A DNA stretch of 64,000 nucleotides from DATKUC01 sp964553615 (lineage in GTDB: Bacteria > Spirochaetota > Spirochaetia > DSM-27196 > DATKUC01). The notes below the pieces were generated by a model that was not told the DNA's origin, did not search any database, and saw nothing but the letters and a program-made list of their open reading frames with translations. The stretch lies in NCBI GenBank assembly GCA_964553615.1, contig CAZKMA010000022.1:3106-67105 (forward strand). The letters run 5' to 3'. Shown here piece after piece: positions 50,266-59,799 of the stretch. The position numbers and the translations under genes are program-made. Each line of letters starts with the position of its first letter. Within the stretch, counting starts at the first letter, position 1.

Positions 50266-51258
50266 TCAGTGCTGTTTTTGCAGAATTGGGAAGAGAAGTT
50301 TTTGATTTTCAGGAGTAAACATGTCGTTTCGTCGAACCAGCACGGAAGCGGTGCGAATTAGCCGGGGAACCGAGTGTCCGCGCATTGCTTCTACCAGCGT
50401 TCTAATTCCGAGGTATCCCATGTTGAACGGCTTCTGCACAATCAGTGCCTGTACCACACCGCTCTCGAGAAACTGAGCTTCCTCTTCCGAATTGTCGAAT
50501 CCGACCAGTTTTATCTTTCCGGCAGCTCCCAGATCGCGCAGGGCACGCCCTGCGCCGACCGTTGAGCTTTCGTTCAGAGCAACAATGCCGCCAAGATCCG
50601 GGTGTGTGCGCACGAGTTCAGTGACAATCCGGTACGCCTTTTTCAGATCATTCTCCGCGAAGAACGTCCCGACCGGCGCCTGTCTCCCGGCTTTGGCCAG
50701 GGCATCCCGTACCCCCTTTTCGCGGTCAATTGCGGTTGCCACTCCCCGGATGTGGGAGACGATTGCTATTTCACGGTTGGCCGGAACGAGGCGAGCTATC
50801 TCCATTCCTGCCTTCTGCCCTGCGGCCACATTGTCGGTCGCAATGAAACTGACCGGTACGGTGCTGTTGAGCGCCGAATCCATAGTAACAATGGTTACGC
50901 CCTCGGCTGCTGCCTTCTTTGCAAGGGGGACAAGCCGGTTGTAATCGCCGGCGACAAGGAGGATACCGTCGGGTTTCCTCTGAATCACACGACTCAGAAT
51001 CTGGATCTGTTTGCCGACATCCTTCTCCAGCTCCGGGCCGACAATCCGCGGCTGCACGTCGTACTCGGTTGCCGCGGCGCTCATACCGGCCCGAACTACC
51101 TGCCAGAACTCCATGTTCGTTCCAGTCGTCTTCATGACCACATACACCGATTCGTGGCCGTGTCTGCCTATGAGGCGGAGGACTCGGGTCTGACTGATGA
51201 CCAGCACCGCGGCCGCAAGGATGACCAATGGAAGGACAATTTTCAGGATTCTATTCAT
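50266..51258 (-). CDS. Membrane-anchored sugar-binding-protein-like sensor component
   Basis: This 330-residue type I periplasmic binding protein (ribose/galactose-like: 'TNMEFWQVVRAGMSAAATEY', 'VTIVTMDSALN', 'GGIVALNESSTVGAGRALRDLG') has an N-terminal hydrophobic helix without a clear cleavage site or lipobox, so it is probably tethered. ATG 51258 overlaps the kinase stop by 8 bp. No sugar permease adjoins it on this strand, so I infer it presents ligand to the CACHE kinase upstream of it. Confidence 0.8.
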   Translation of the reverse strand: MNRILKIVLPLVILAAAVLVISQTRVLRLIGRHGHESVYVVMKTTGTNMEFWQVVRAGMSAAATEYDVQPRIVGPELEKDVGKQIQILSRVIQRKPDGILLVAGDYNRLVPLAKKAAAEGVTIVTMDSALNSTVPVSFIATDNVAAGQKAGMEIARLVPANREIAIVSHIRGVATAIDREKGVRDALAKAGRQAPVGTFFAENDLKKAYRIVTELVRTHPDLGGIVALNESSTVGAGRALRDLGAAGKIKLVGFDNSEEEAQFLESGVVQALIVQKPFNMGYLGIRTLVEAMRGHSVPRLIRTASVLVRRNDMFTPENQKLLFPILQKQH

Positions 51259-53065
51259 TCGCACTCTCCCCGGATTCAACAACCGGAAGGCGGACAGTGA
51301 CTACGGTACCGGAGTCGCCATTTGAGCCATACGAAAGGCCATAGCCGGGCCCAAAGTAGAGTTGAATTCGTTCATGCACGTTTCTTACGCCCACACGATT
51401 ACTCCGCCTTCCGGGCCTATTCCTGGCCGCCGTTGCTCCAGAAGGGCTCGACCGACGGATGAGGATTTCGTTACGTTGTTCCTCGCTCATTCCAATCCCG
51501 TCATCCGCAACGCAAATCTCTACCCGGTCGAGCGTGCGACGACCGGTTATTCGCACCTGGCCGGTACCCGACTTGTTCTTGATACCGTGATAGATTGCAT
51601 TCTCCACAAGAGGCTGCAGAATTACTTTCGGAGTCCGAAGCAACGTGAGCGAACTGTCCACGTCGATTGCAAAATCGAGTTTGTCCCGATATCGAAGTTT
51701 CTGAATGGTGAGGTAACTCTTGATGTGCTCGATCTCGTCATGGATCGTTATCAGTTCATCTCCCGTGCTTATTGAAAGTCGCAGCAGCCGGGCAAGCGCG
51801 GAGATTGTCTTGATGACGTTGGCATACTGTCGCCCCTCCGCCATCCAGATAACCGAATCCAGCGTGTTGTACAGGAAATGGGGCGCAATCTGATTCTGAA
51901 GCGCCAGAAGCTCGCTCTTTCGCTTCTGTTCCTGCTCTGCCGCGTTTCGCTGCACGAGCTCCCTGATCTGCGCAATCATGATGTTGAAATCCCGGGCAAG
52001 CGCACCGATCTCGTTGTTGCTGAAAGCGTCTACCGTTACATCGAAATTCCCCTGTTCGACCGCCTGCATTGATTTCCGTAATCGCATGATTGGGCTGGAA
52101 AGCCGGTGGGAAATGATGAGGGCAATGAAAATGGCGAGGGCAAGGCACACCAGAGTCCAGGAGAAGTAGTATCGTTGAATTGTACCGCTGTTGCGAACAA
52201 GCTCTGAAACGTAGTTAACCCCAACGGCCCGCCAGCCAGTGTTCTGCGATATTGAAACGGTGTACATTCGCTCTCCCTTCGGATCGGAAATCATGAACGA
52301 ACCGCCGCGGGACGACAGGACTTCCTGTATGGGCTCGCGCTCCAGTCCGCTGTACAGCAGTTCCTGCCGAGGGTGATAGACAATTCCACCGTCCGTGTCG
52401 ACAATGAAAAGGTACCCCTTCTTGCCCAGGCTGATATTGTGCACCAGGTTATTGATGACCGAAAAATTCAGGTCAACCATCAACACGCCTATTCGTCGAC
52501 CGGTTTGGATGTCGTTGATTGTCCGGCTCAATGTAATCACCCATCGATACTCGCCGGCAACTATGTTCTGCACATGCGGCGAGGAGATCACCGGTTTCCC
52601 GTCCGCGTCCCACGCACGGGTGAACCATTGTTGCCCCCGGATGTTCACCGAACGGTTCATCCGGAGGTGAGAGTCGTCGGTGATGACCCGTCCTCCGGTG
52701 TCCACAAGAAGAATGAGCGAGATGTCGTTTCGCGTGTGCGCAATGGAGCCGAAAAATCCGGAAATGCGCGCCGAGTCTCGCGCCCGCTGCGACGGGCTTA
52801 GAGTAGCCGGTGCCGTCAGGTATGACTGCACCTGTTCGTTGCGCCGAACGACCTCCGCTATGTTCTCCATATACGTGACGTAGGAATCTATATTGGTCTG
52901 TATCTGGGCAACAAGCAATTCGGTGTAGTCCCGCGAGTTCTGTTTGACTGCATCCTGGGTAAAGACGTATGAGAGGGCCGCCATGGTAAGAGCCATTGAC
53001 AGGACCAGTGCCCCGAGTGCAAGAGCTATGGTAGTCTGAATGCTGCGGTAATGGACTTCTTTCAA
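51251..53065 (-). CDS. YesM/LytS-type membrane sensor kinase with CACHE domain
   Basis: This 604-residue protein has a TM helix near residues 10-30, a periplasmic double-CACHE-like domain (about 35-290), a second TM, HAMP ('SSPIMRLRKSMQAVEQGNFDV'), and a His_kinase domain with 'APHFLYNTLDSVIWM' then an ATP domain ('LVENAIYHGIKNK', 'DDGIGMSEEQ'). The start is the TTG at 53065, which overlaps the regulator stop as TTGA. Its cognate regulator is the AraC-type gene immediately upstream. Confidence 0.88.
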   Translation of the reverse strand: MKEVHYRSIQTTIALALGALVLSMALTMAALSYVFTQDAVKQNSRDYTELLVAQIQTNIDSYVTYMENIAEVVRRNEQVQSYLTAPATLSPSQRARDSARISGFFGSIAHTRNDISLILLVDTGGRVITDDSHLRMNRSVNIRGQQWFTRAWDADGKPVISSPHVQNIVAGEYRWVITLSRTINDIQTGRRIGVLMVDLNFSVINNLVHNISLGKKGYLFIVDTDGGIVYHPRQELLYSGLEREPIQEVLSSRGGSFMISDPKGERMYTVSISQNTGWRAVGVNYVSELVRNSGTIQRYYFSWTLVCLALAIFIALIISHRLSSPIMRLRKSMQAVEQGNFDVTVDAFSNNEIGALARDFNIMIAQIRELVQRNAAEQEQKRKSELLALQNQIAPHFLYNTLDSVIWMAEGRQYANVIKTISALARLLRLSISTGDELITIHDEIEHIKSYLTIQKLRYRDKLDFAIDVDSSLTLLRTPKVILQPLVENAIYHGIKNKSGTGQVRITGRRTLDRVEICVADDGIGMSEEQRNEILIRRSSPSGATAARNRPGRRSNRVGVRNVHERIQLYFGPGYGLSYGSNGDSGTVVTVRLPVVESGESANE

Positions 53066-54675
53066 CCGACCGGCCCCTGAACCGATTCGCGGTATTCCGT
53101 CGGACTCATGCCTGTCTGCTTGCGAAAGGTGAGACTGAAATAGTGGGCATCCGTGAATCCAATCTTCTCCGCAACCTGGTATCCCTTCATATTGGAGGCG
53201 CACAGAAGCTCTTTGGCTCGCTCCATGCGGAAGTTCGTGAGGTACTCGACAAATGTCATGCCGGTATGTGCCTTGAAAAGAGGGCTGAAATAGCTCTTGC
53301 TCACCGAAAGCGCCTGGCAGATGCAACCCAGGGACAGTCCGCGTTCAGCATAATGGGCGGCTATATACTCTTCTGCTTCAAGTGCCTTCGCAACCGAATG
53401 CTGTTGATTTCGGTCTGCCAGCACTGAACGCACGTTCCTGTGAAGCCCGTAAAGCCATTGCTCGACAGCTTCTATCGTCTTCAGCGTAACAAGCCGCGCA
53501 AACGGGTCTCCGAGCGTTTCCGGAATATCCGGGGGATAGACTCCGAGGAACTCAAATGCGTTGAGCATATCCGCGAGCAACCGGTGCATCCCGGTGGAAC
53601 ATTCTTCTGCCGTTCGTCCGGCAGTCCGGTACAGCGCCATGAAATCGGCTATGGCGGCCTCGGTCTGCTCCGTAGTTCCGCTTTTCAGCTCCCGTACCAC
53701 TCGCGTGCGCGCATGCTCTTCAACGCGTGGGACCGGCTCATTCGAAATTCCACGCATCTGTTCGAACGTGGAAATCTGATTTGGGCCCAGGACGAGGCGC
53801 TGCCCAAGGGCAACCCGGGCGTCGCGGTAGGCTTCGTCAAGCCGTGCAAGGTTGTCCACCGGAGAGCCTATGCCGATGGAAACCGTAATCCCGTTCGCAC
53901 GTTTCACCCGTTCGGAAATTGCCTCCGCGCATTCAAGCGGCCGGACCGCAGCAGTCGACTCGTCGGCAGCCGAATACAGGACCACAGTCTGTTCTTCCGG
54001 CGTCCGAAAGACACACGCGCCGGCGGTTTCCCTCTCGCTGGTGGTTTCTCCGGTTATTTCGTCTATGGTGTTCTGGATTACGAGAGCTGCCAGATCATCC
54101 TCGGTGTCAATCCGGTCCGGATCCACGAGCAGGACGTTGAAATAAGGCCCCGGCAGGCTCAACTCGAGGAGCGAAAGTCTGCGTTCTACATCGTTTGCGT
54201 CTCCCTGAATGAGCCGGTTCAGAAACCGCTCACGCAGGAGCGGAAGGCTCTCGTGCAGCTGCTCGTGCAGTCTCTGCAGGTCCTGTCGTCGTTGAAGCTC
54301 CAAATCGAGTTCGGCGCGCAGACGGTCCAGGATGGTTCGCAACTCGTCGGCAGTTATAGGCTTCAGCAGAAAATCGCTGACCTTGAGCTTGACCGCCTCC
54401 TGGGCGTATTCGAACTCGTCGTAACCGGTAAGCAGGATGGTCTTTGTCTGCGGACACCGATCCGCAATAAATGCAGCGAGGTCAAGGCCATCGACAAATG
54501 GCATGCAGATATCCGTAAGCACCACATCCGGATGGAGCTCCTCCACCGCACGGATACCTTCGCGCCCGTCGGAACACGCGCCGACAAGCCTGAAGCCATG
54601 CTTCTGCCAATCGATATTTTCTGAAATCCCTTCTCTTATAACCGGCTCGTCGTCAATAATAAGAATTGTATACAT
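53062..54675 (-). CDS. YesN-type response regulator with AraC output domain
   Basis: This 537-residue protein has a receiver domain (acidic pair 'IIDDEPVIREG', phosphoacceptor 'VVLTDICMPFVDG', Lys 'FLLKPITADE'), a long central region, and a C-terminal AraC helix-turn-helix pair ('LSLGCICQALSVSKSYFSPLF', 'YQVAEKIGFTDAHYFSLTFRK'). Such regulators activate transport genes. The nearest candidate target is the convergent BMP ABC operon or the tethered binding protein in its own operon. Confidence 0.9.
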   Translation of the reverse strand: MYTILIIDDEPVIREGISENIDWQKHGFRLVGACSDGREGIRAVEELHPDVVLTDICMPFVDGLDLAAFIADRCPQTKTILLTGYDEFEYAQEAVKLKVSDFLLKPITADELRTILDRLRAELDLELQRRQDLQRLHEQLHESLPLLRERFLNRLIQGDANDVERRLSLLELSLPGPYFNVLLVDPDRIDTEDDLAALVIQNTIDEITGETTSERETAGACVFRTPEEQTVVLYSAADESTAAVRPLECAEAISERVKRANGITVSIGIGSPVDNLARLDEAYRDARVALGQRLVLGPNQISTFEQMRGISNEPVPRVEEHARTRVVRELKSGTTEQTEAAIADFMALYRTAGRTAEECSTGMHRLLADMLNAFEFLGVYPPDIPETLGDPFARLVTLKTIEAVEQWLYGLHRNVRSVLADRNQQHSVAKALEAEEYIAAHYAERGLSLGCICQALSVSKSYFSPLFKAHTGMTFVEYLTNFRMERAKELLCASNMKGYQVAEKIGFTDAHYFSLTFRKQTGMSPTEYRESVQGPVG

Positions 54676-54745
54676 GCAGGTAACACACTTATTGTCGTGT
54701 CAGTATAGCATGGCTGCGCGTGTCCGTGCGACGCTTCGGCCGGCG

Positions 54746-55690
54746 CTACGCTGCGTCGGTCACGTTCGTTACAACGATGGACCGTTCGGCCACACCGTGT
54801 ATCGGGTCGGTGGACCCCGGCATGACAGTCTCGCTCACGACGAGCTCGGTCAAAGTGGCCCGTCGGATCCACATGGTCTTCAGATCCTTGTGGATCGTCG
54901 CCCAGTAGTGCGAGCTCCCTTCGGTCCGCAGTTCCGCCTCCGGTGTGGGTTTCATGAGCATCCGAAAGGAACTGGCCCCCGAATCCACCATAATAATTGC
55001 ACAAACGCTGTTGTCCGTGCGGCCAATACCGGCGAAATTGAGCGTGACCTCCCCATTTTCGAACCAGGAACCGGACGCAACTTTTCCGCCCAGGTCAGTG
55101 TCGGGTTTCGAGTGAGAGGCCGCATGCACGATCCGTTCCCCCACTTCGTGAAGATCCTGTATCCCCGCACCGGCGGATGATGGGTCCGTGAAGACCTGCA
55201 ACGCGTGAAAGTCGATAAATGCATTGTAGACATGGTAGGCATCGAGTTCTGAGAGCGGAGTTCCGTTTGCATCTACAAGATGTTCGAACGGTGCGTGGTC
55301 AATACCGAGCGTTCTTCCGGCGGCATCGCGTTCTCCTGGCAGATGTTTGAAGAGGTAGCTCCATCCGCCTATCGAGGGGACGGATACCGGAGCCGCCTCG
55401 TCGTGCTGCACGGTAAACTCCCTGCAGGTGTAGCGATCTCCATCCGCAAGGGTCCCCGGTTCGCACTCGAGGTTCAAGCGATAAACCGTATTCGAGGCGG
55501 TTCGTCCATTCGGCGCCTTCATGGTAAGCGTCGATGCCATCTCGAAGCGCTGTCCCTGCGGACTGCGACTGAGCGTGAAGTCGTAGCGCGCGCCGAGCGC
55601 GGCTGCGGTCAGATCCGTCCGCCGTGAGCCGTGTGCGCTCCGGCCTTCTGCTCGCGTGGTCGTCTTCAGTGCACTTGCGTTGATTCCCAT
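54746..55690 (-). CDS. Protein of unknown function, downstream of a TetR gene
   Basis: This 314-residue protein has no signal peptide or TM segment. It is rich in beta-strand-like segments ('YDFTLSRSPQGQRFEMASTLTM', 'GEVTLNFAGIGRTDNSVCAIIMV'). I do not recognise the family. It follows the TetR gene by 53 bp on the same strand, so it is probably the gene that TetR controls. ATG 55690 follows GGAGG. Confidence 0.6.
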   Translation of the reverse strand: MGINASALKTTTRAEGRSAHGSRRTDLTAAALGARYDFTLSRSPQGQRFEMASTLTMKAPNGRTASNTVYRLNLECEPGTLADGDRYTCREFTVQHDEAAPVSVPSIGGWSYLFKHLPGERDAAGRTLGIDHAPFEHLVDANGTPLSELDAYHVYNAFIDFHALQVFTDPSSAGAGIQDLHEVGERIVHAASHSKPDTDLGGKVASGSWFENGEVTLNFAGIGRTDNSVCAIIMVDSGASSFRMLMKPTPEAELRTEGSSHYWATIHKDLKTMWIRRATLTELVVSETVMPGSTDPIHGVAERSIVVTNVTDAA

Positions 55691-55743
55691 CTTTTTTTCC
55701 TCCGAATCGACAAAATCAATTACTTCTCCCGGGTCCCCGTCTC

Positions 55744-56334
55744 TTACGTGGACTGTCGGGTATTCGCGCCACCTACCAGGGAGGTTCCCGCCTCCGCAAG
55801 GAGCTCCGCAATTCTTTTATCCGTGAGTTCGATGACCCCGTTTCCGATCAACATTGCGAGTCCATGGGTGAAAATCCAGCTCTTGAGAACCCGCGAATCG
55901 CCAAGAGCTACCATGGCCTGCTCGGCGAGTGCGGGCAGCGCATCGGTTGCGGTGAGTGCCTCGAAGGTCCTGTCGGCACGGCTCTGCGCATCCATCTCCG
56001 AAACGGGGCGACCGATCGTCGGGCGGTCGATATAGAGAAACCGGAACAGGTTCTTCTCGTCACGGGCAAAAACGACGTAGCCAACGGCCTTGCTCAGTGC
56101 AAGATCGGCGGTAAACGGGCGACGCTGGTACTCGAGAAGCTTCTCCTCTGCCCTCGTTCTCACCTCATCCTCCAGCTCTTGCATGGAAGACATGGCGGAA
56201 TAGATCGGCATGGTCGACGAACCAAGACGCGACGCGATACTCCTGGCAGTTACCGAGGCCCAGCCATTCTCTCGGGTAAGCTCGACTGCCGTATCAACAA
56301 TTACGTCCCGGCTGAAAGTAATTCTCTGCGTCAT
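55744..56334 (-). CDS. TetR-family transcriptional regulator
   Basis: This 196-residue protein has an N-terminal helix-turn-helix 'ENGWASVTARSIASRLGSSTMPIYSAM' and an all-helical ligand domain. I use ATG 56334, six bases after GGAG; ATG 56346, four codons earlier, has no ribosome site. Two palindromic operators overlap its promoter, so it is probably autorepressed along with the downstream unknown gene. The ligand is unknown. Confidence 0.87.
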   Translation of the reverse strand: MTQRITFSRDVIVDTAVELTRENGWASVTARSIASRLGSSTMPIYSAMSSMQELEDEVRTRAEEKLLEYQRRPFTADLALSKAVGYVVFARDEKNLFRFLYIDRPTIGRPVSEMDAQSRADRTFEALTATDALPALAEQAMVALGDSRVLKSWIFTHGLAMLIGNGVIELTDKRIAELLAEAGTSLVGGANTRQST

Positions 56335-56350
56335 CTCATGCTCCATCTAT

Positions 56351-56390
56351 ATAACAGATGTTATTATAACACGTGTTATATATAAGTCAA
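56351..56390 (-). promoter_or_regulatory. TetR promoter with twin palindromic operators
   Basis: On the minus strand TTGACT (56390-56385), 16-bp spacer, TATAAT (56368-56363). Two palindromes ATAACAGATGTTAT (56351-56364) and ATAACACGTGTTAT (56366-56379) have centres 15 bp apart and flank or cover the -10. Predicted start is near 56356. Confidence 0.75.
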
Positions 56391-56484
56391 GGGGTTCACG
56401 GATTTTTCTGCATGAAACGGGAGCGGAATCGGGCACTTTGGAATCGTTCAGCCAGACAGGAAGGCCAGGTCCGGCGTAACAGCG

Positions 56485-58347
56485 TTAAACGCGGTAGTTC
56501 GAGATGCTGTTTCGGATTTCCCCGACCAGCTCGCCGACTCTGTTGTCGTCGTCCTTGAGCTCCTGAGCTGCTTCTGTAATCTTCCCCGCGCCCTGATTGA
56601 TCTCCCGCACCGCCTCGGCAACGTGAGCCGTGATCCCTTTGAGATTTGTGGCGGATATGAGCATCTCATCGTTCCCGTGCTTCATTTCGGCAGACCCTGT
56701 CTGGATTCCGTCGGACAGCGAGAGGACCTCTTTGAGTGAGTTGGACACCGTGTCGGTCGTTTCAACAACATGAACCGAAAAGCGCGAAAGTGAATCGATC
56801 AGATCCCGAACTTCCGCAATCGCTTTCTCGGTCTCCAGGAACCCGATCTGAACCGCATCGGATCCGCCGGATACGTGCTGGATTGCGGTCCGGACCTGCT
56901 TGAGGCTTGCACCGATTGCCTTCGACTGTCGGGAGGATTCCTCTGCGAGCTTTCTTATCTCTGCAGCTACAACGCTGAAACCGAGTCCGGCGGATCCGGC
57001 ATGAGCCGCTTCGATGGCGGCGTTCATTGCCAGGAGATTCGTCTGCGCGGCGATGCTCGCGATGACGTTGTTTGCCTCCGCAAGGACACGCGAACTCTCA
57101 TTGACCTCGTTCACGTGCCCGATCATCTCGTCGAGCATTGCATGGCCGGAGTGGGCGGTCGAAACGAGCTCCCCGACGCGCGACGCGGACGAGACTGCCT
57201 GTTGCTGCAGCTGGCGGTTGTTACCAACAAGGTCTGCAATTGCCTTTCCTGACTCGCTGATGACCTCGTGCTGACGGACGATGGTTCCGTTGAGCGCATC
57301 GATGTTGCGCGCAAGCTGTTCTATTGCCGCCGTTGTCTCCACCATGTTCGATGACTGGTCCTCCATCTCCCGTTCAGTATTCCCGATGTTTGATTCGATC
57401 TGTTCAACCGAGGAAGCGAGGGTGGAGACTCTTTCGCTCAAGCCGACTTTGAGTCGCGAAAGCACGTCCGCGGTCTCGCTCAGTTTCGACAGGTTCCCGC
57501 GCATTTCGCGGAAGAAGATGTCGGCCGCCACTGCAGTTTGACCGATCTCATCAAGGGTAGCGGCATTCATCGTATGCCGGAAATCGCCCTCGGCACCACG
57601 CGCAAACCCGCGGATCAGCTCGTGAATGGGGCGCAGTACCGTATTCACCGAGCGCAGGAGCACAATTGCAGCAAGCGGCAGCGAGACCAATGAAATAAGA
57701 AGGTTGAGCTCCAGCGGAGAGACCGCCGGTCCCCGGCCGGAAATGGTCATTGCGGTCTGAGCCGACTCGTTGGTAACCCCGAACATCAGCACAACGCCGA
57801 CGAGGCTTGCACCGACAAGCCCGAGCAGCTTCGATCGGAGCGTAAGACTCACACCCCTGTACTCAGGAAACGCCAAACGGATTTCCGCCTCTGTCCGGGA
57901 GAGCAAGGAGAGCAGCACGATCGGCAGGATGAGGAAGTCGAATGCAGCCACGAAGATCCCGGTACGCAGTCCGATGAGGGGAAACTTCACCGCAACGATG
58001 AATTTTATCGTGACGATAGCGACAAGTGCGAAAAAACCGACGAAGGAAACGAACATGACAATGAGTCGCCGCGGCAGGTCGATGAGTGCGTCGGTGGTGC
58101 CACGCTCGAACGCACGAAATCGGGAGCGCACGAGTGATACTCCGGCAATGGAGAATCCGATATCCTGGAGGATGTTCGTGATGAGCGGCACCGGTGTGGA
58201 AAGCGTCGTTTGCAAATCCGACTGGGTCAAGACGCCCGCGAGAAATCCGAATGGAGTAAGCAGGGTGAGTGGCAGAACAGGAATTGCCACCATCGACAAA
58301 ATCACGATTATTTCATATCGACCGATCGACTTGAGATGCATAGCCAT
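56485..58347 (-). CDS. Methyl-accepting chemotaxis protein
   Basis: This 620-residue receptor has about six hydrophobic segments in its first 240 residues and no large periplasmic domain. A HAMP-like segment ('LRPIHELIRGFARGAEGDF') and a full signalling domain with hairpin tip 'ANNVIASIAAQTNLLAMNAAIEAAHAG' and 'AGLGFSVVAAEIRKLAEES' follow. It should couple to CheA/CheW for motility, or to membrane-state sensing. No CheR-binding pentapeptide is seen at the C terminus. Confidence 0.9.
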   Translation of the reverse strand: MAMHLKSIGRYEIIVILSMVAIPVLPLTLLTPFGFLAGVLTQSDLQTTLSTPVPLITNILQDIGFSIAGVSLVRSRFRAFERGTTDALIDLPRRLIVMFVSFVGFFALVAIVTIKFIVAVKFPLIGLRTGIFVAAFDFLILPIVLLSLLSRTEAEIRLAFPEYRGVSLTLRSKLLGLVGASLVGVVLMFGVTNESAQTAMTISGRGPAVSPLELNLLISLVSLPLAAIVLLRSVNTVLRPIHELIRGFARGAEGDFRHTMNAATLDEIGQTAVAADIFFREMRGNLSKLSETADVLSRLKVGLSERVSTLASSVEQIESNIGNTEREMEDQSSNMVETTAAIEQLARNIDALNGTIVRQHEVISESGKAIADLVGNNRQLQQQAVSSASRVGELVSTAHSGHAMLDEMIGHVNEVNESSRVLAEANNVIASIAAQTNLLAMNAAIEAAHAGSAGLGFSVVAAEIRKLAEESSRQSKAIGASLKQVRTAIQHVSGGSDAVQIGFLETEKAIAEVRDLIDSLSRFSVHVVETTDTVSNSLKEVLSLSDGIQTGSAEMKHGNDEMLISATNLKGITAHVAEAVREINQGAGKITEAAQELKDDDNRVGELVGEIRNSISNYRV

Positions 58348-58673
58348 GGTGCATTTGTCCTCTGCATGAACCCGTCTTTCTCATTGAGCGGTATTCATGG
58401 TCTGTTTAGGGAAACAAAGTATACAAGATTGCAGGATATGGCAATTGCCCGGGCGGTGGGTACGAGGACGAGCCTGCCGTATGGTCTCCGCTGCGCCACA
58501 TGGAGATTGTCATCGTACTCCCCAACTGCGGTGATTGTAACCAAATTGTCCCTGGCGCCACATTCGTGCACGTTGTACCATTTTTCTGTACTCACAAGCG
58601 CACTGCCTTTAGAGTTGCCAAAGTTCAAATTCTGACAACTAAGGGAAATCCAATATTTACGGAGGCAAAGAAT
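58348..58673. other. Intergenic region, no gene recognised
   Basis: This 326-bp spacer separates the leftward chemoreceptor from the rightward binding-protein gene. It should hold the promoters of both. I could not fix a convincing -35/-10 pair and see no known riboswitch. Confidence 0.4.
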
Positions 58674-59714
58674 ATGAAAGGAATGAAGGGGTTGACCATT
58701 GCCGTCATCCTTTTCGCGATGGTACTTGGTGGCGCCTGGGCGAACGGGGCCAAAGAGCAATCGACAACTGCCAAGGCGGCGAGCAAGGCCACGCCGAAGA
58801 CACTTCATCTGTACAGCTCATTGCCTGAACAGGAAGTGAAAACGTACGTAGGCGCCTTTGAGGCTTCGCACCCTGACATCAACGTTGCATGGGTACGTCT
58901 GTCCACCGGTCAGATGTTAGCGCGTATACGAGCCGAGAAGGCCAACCCCCAATCCAGCATATGGTTCGGCGGACCAACAGACTCCTATATCCTCGCTGCG
59001 AGTGAGGGCTTGTTTGCGCCATATAAGGAATCCCCTGAATGGCAGAGTATGCCGGCAAAATACAAGGGACCCGAAGGCAACTGGACCGGATTTGGCGTCA
59101 ACTATCTGTGTTTCGTAAGCAATACGAAATTCCTCAAAGCGCACGGACTCAACCCACCCACTTCGTGGAACGACCTGCTCCGTCCCGAGTTCAAAGGACA
59201 GCTTTCCATGGCGTTTCCCTATACGTCAGGGACCGGGTTGGCCAGGCTTTCTACGCTCATTTTCCTGATGGGCGAGAAAAAGGCACTGAGCTTCGAGAAG
59301 GATCTGTCATCGCGGATTCTCGAATACACCGAGTCCGGTCCTGGGTGCATTCCAAAGGTCGGCCTGGGCGAGGCAGCTGTTGGCATTACCTATCTCAGTG
59401 ATACCCGCGAAGCCATGGGAAAGGGATATCCCATCGTGTATTCCTACCCGAAGGAGGGGACCAGCTATACGACGGACTGCGTAGCCCTGATCAAAGGTGG
59501 CCCCGAGCCTCAACTGGCAAAGGTATTCTACGATTGGCTGCTTTCCGCCGATGCGCAGAAACTGTTCAAACCCTTCTATCGCATGGGTCTGAATTCTTCT
59601 GTAGCACAGACTCCGGGCCTAACGCCGCCGAAGCTTGTGGACTACGATTTCAAGTGGGTTGCTGCGAATCGCGATCGCCTGATATCCGAGTGGCGACAGA
59701 CCACCGGCTTCTAG
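58674..59714 (+). CDS. Periplasmic binding protein, second Fbp/AfuA-type ABC system
   Basis: This 346-residue exported protein has a signal peptide ending 'GGAWA-NGAKEQ'. The mature part shows 'LHLYSSLPEQEVKTYVGAFEA', 'PTSWNDLLRPEFKGQLSMA' and 'AKVFYDWLLSADAQKLFKPF', as in class II iron/phosphonate-type binding proteins. It is only distantly related to the 31050-32048 protein. ATG 58674 follows ACGGAGG. Ligand unknown. Confidence 0.85.
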   Translation: MKGMKGLTIAVILFAMVLGGAWANGAKEQSTTAKAASKATPKTLHLYSSLPEQEVKTYVGAFEASHPDINVAWVRLSTGQMLARIRAEKANPQSSIWFGGPTDSYILAASEGLFAPYKESPEWQSMPAKYKGPEGNWTGFGVNYLCFVSNTKFLKAHGLNPPTSWNDLLRPEFKGQLSMAFPYTSGTGLARLSTLIFLMGEKKALSFEKDLSSRILEYTESGPGCIPKVGLGEAAVGITYLSDTREAMGKGYPIVYSYPKEGTSYTTDCVALIKGGPEPQLAKVFYDWLLSADAQKLFKPFYRMGLNSSVAQTPGLTPPKLVDYDFKWVAANRDRLISEWRQTTGF

Positions 59715-59734
59715 AGCTCTTCCTCCGAGTGTCC

Positions 59735-59765
59735 AATGGGGGGCAGCATGCTGTTGCCCCCCATT
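59735..59765 (+). terminator. Strong intercistronic hairpin (partial terminator or stabiliser)
   Basis: AATGGGGGGCA (59735-59745) pairs perfectly with TGCCCCCCATT (59755-59765) around a 9-base loop, followed by only a short T run. Placed 20 bp after the binding-protein stop and 35 bp before the permease start, it probably lowers read-through so the binding protein is made in excess. Confidence 0.7.
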
Positions 59766-59799
59766 TTACGTCTGTACCCCAGGAGTTTCTGATCGCCAT

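Noticed and set aside
58632..58659. CTGACA / TATTTA as promoter of the second binding-protein gene
   Set aside because: The predicted transcription start would lie after the Shine-Dalgarno GGAGG, leaving the gene without its ribosome site.
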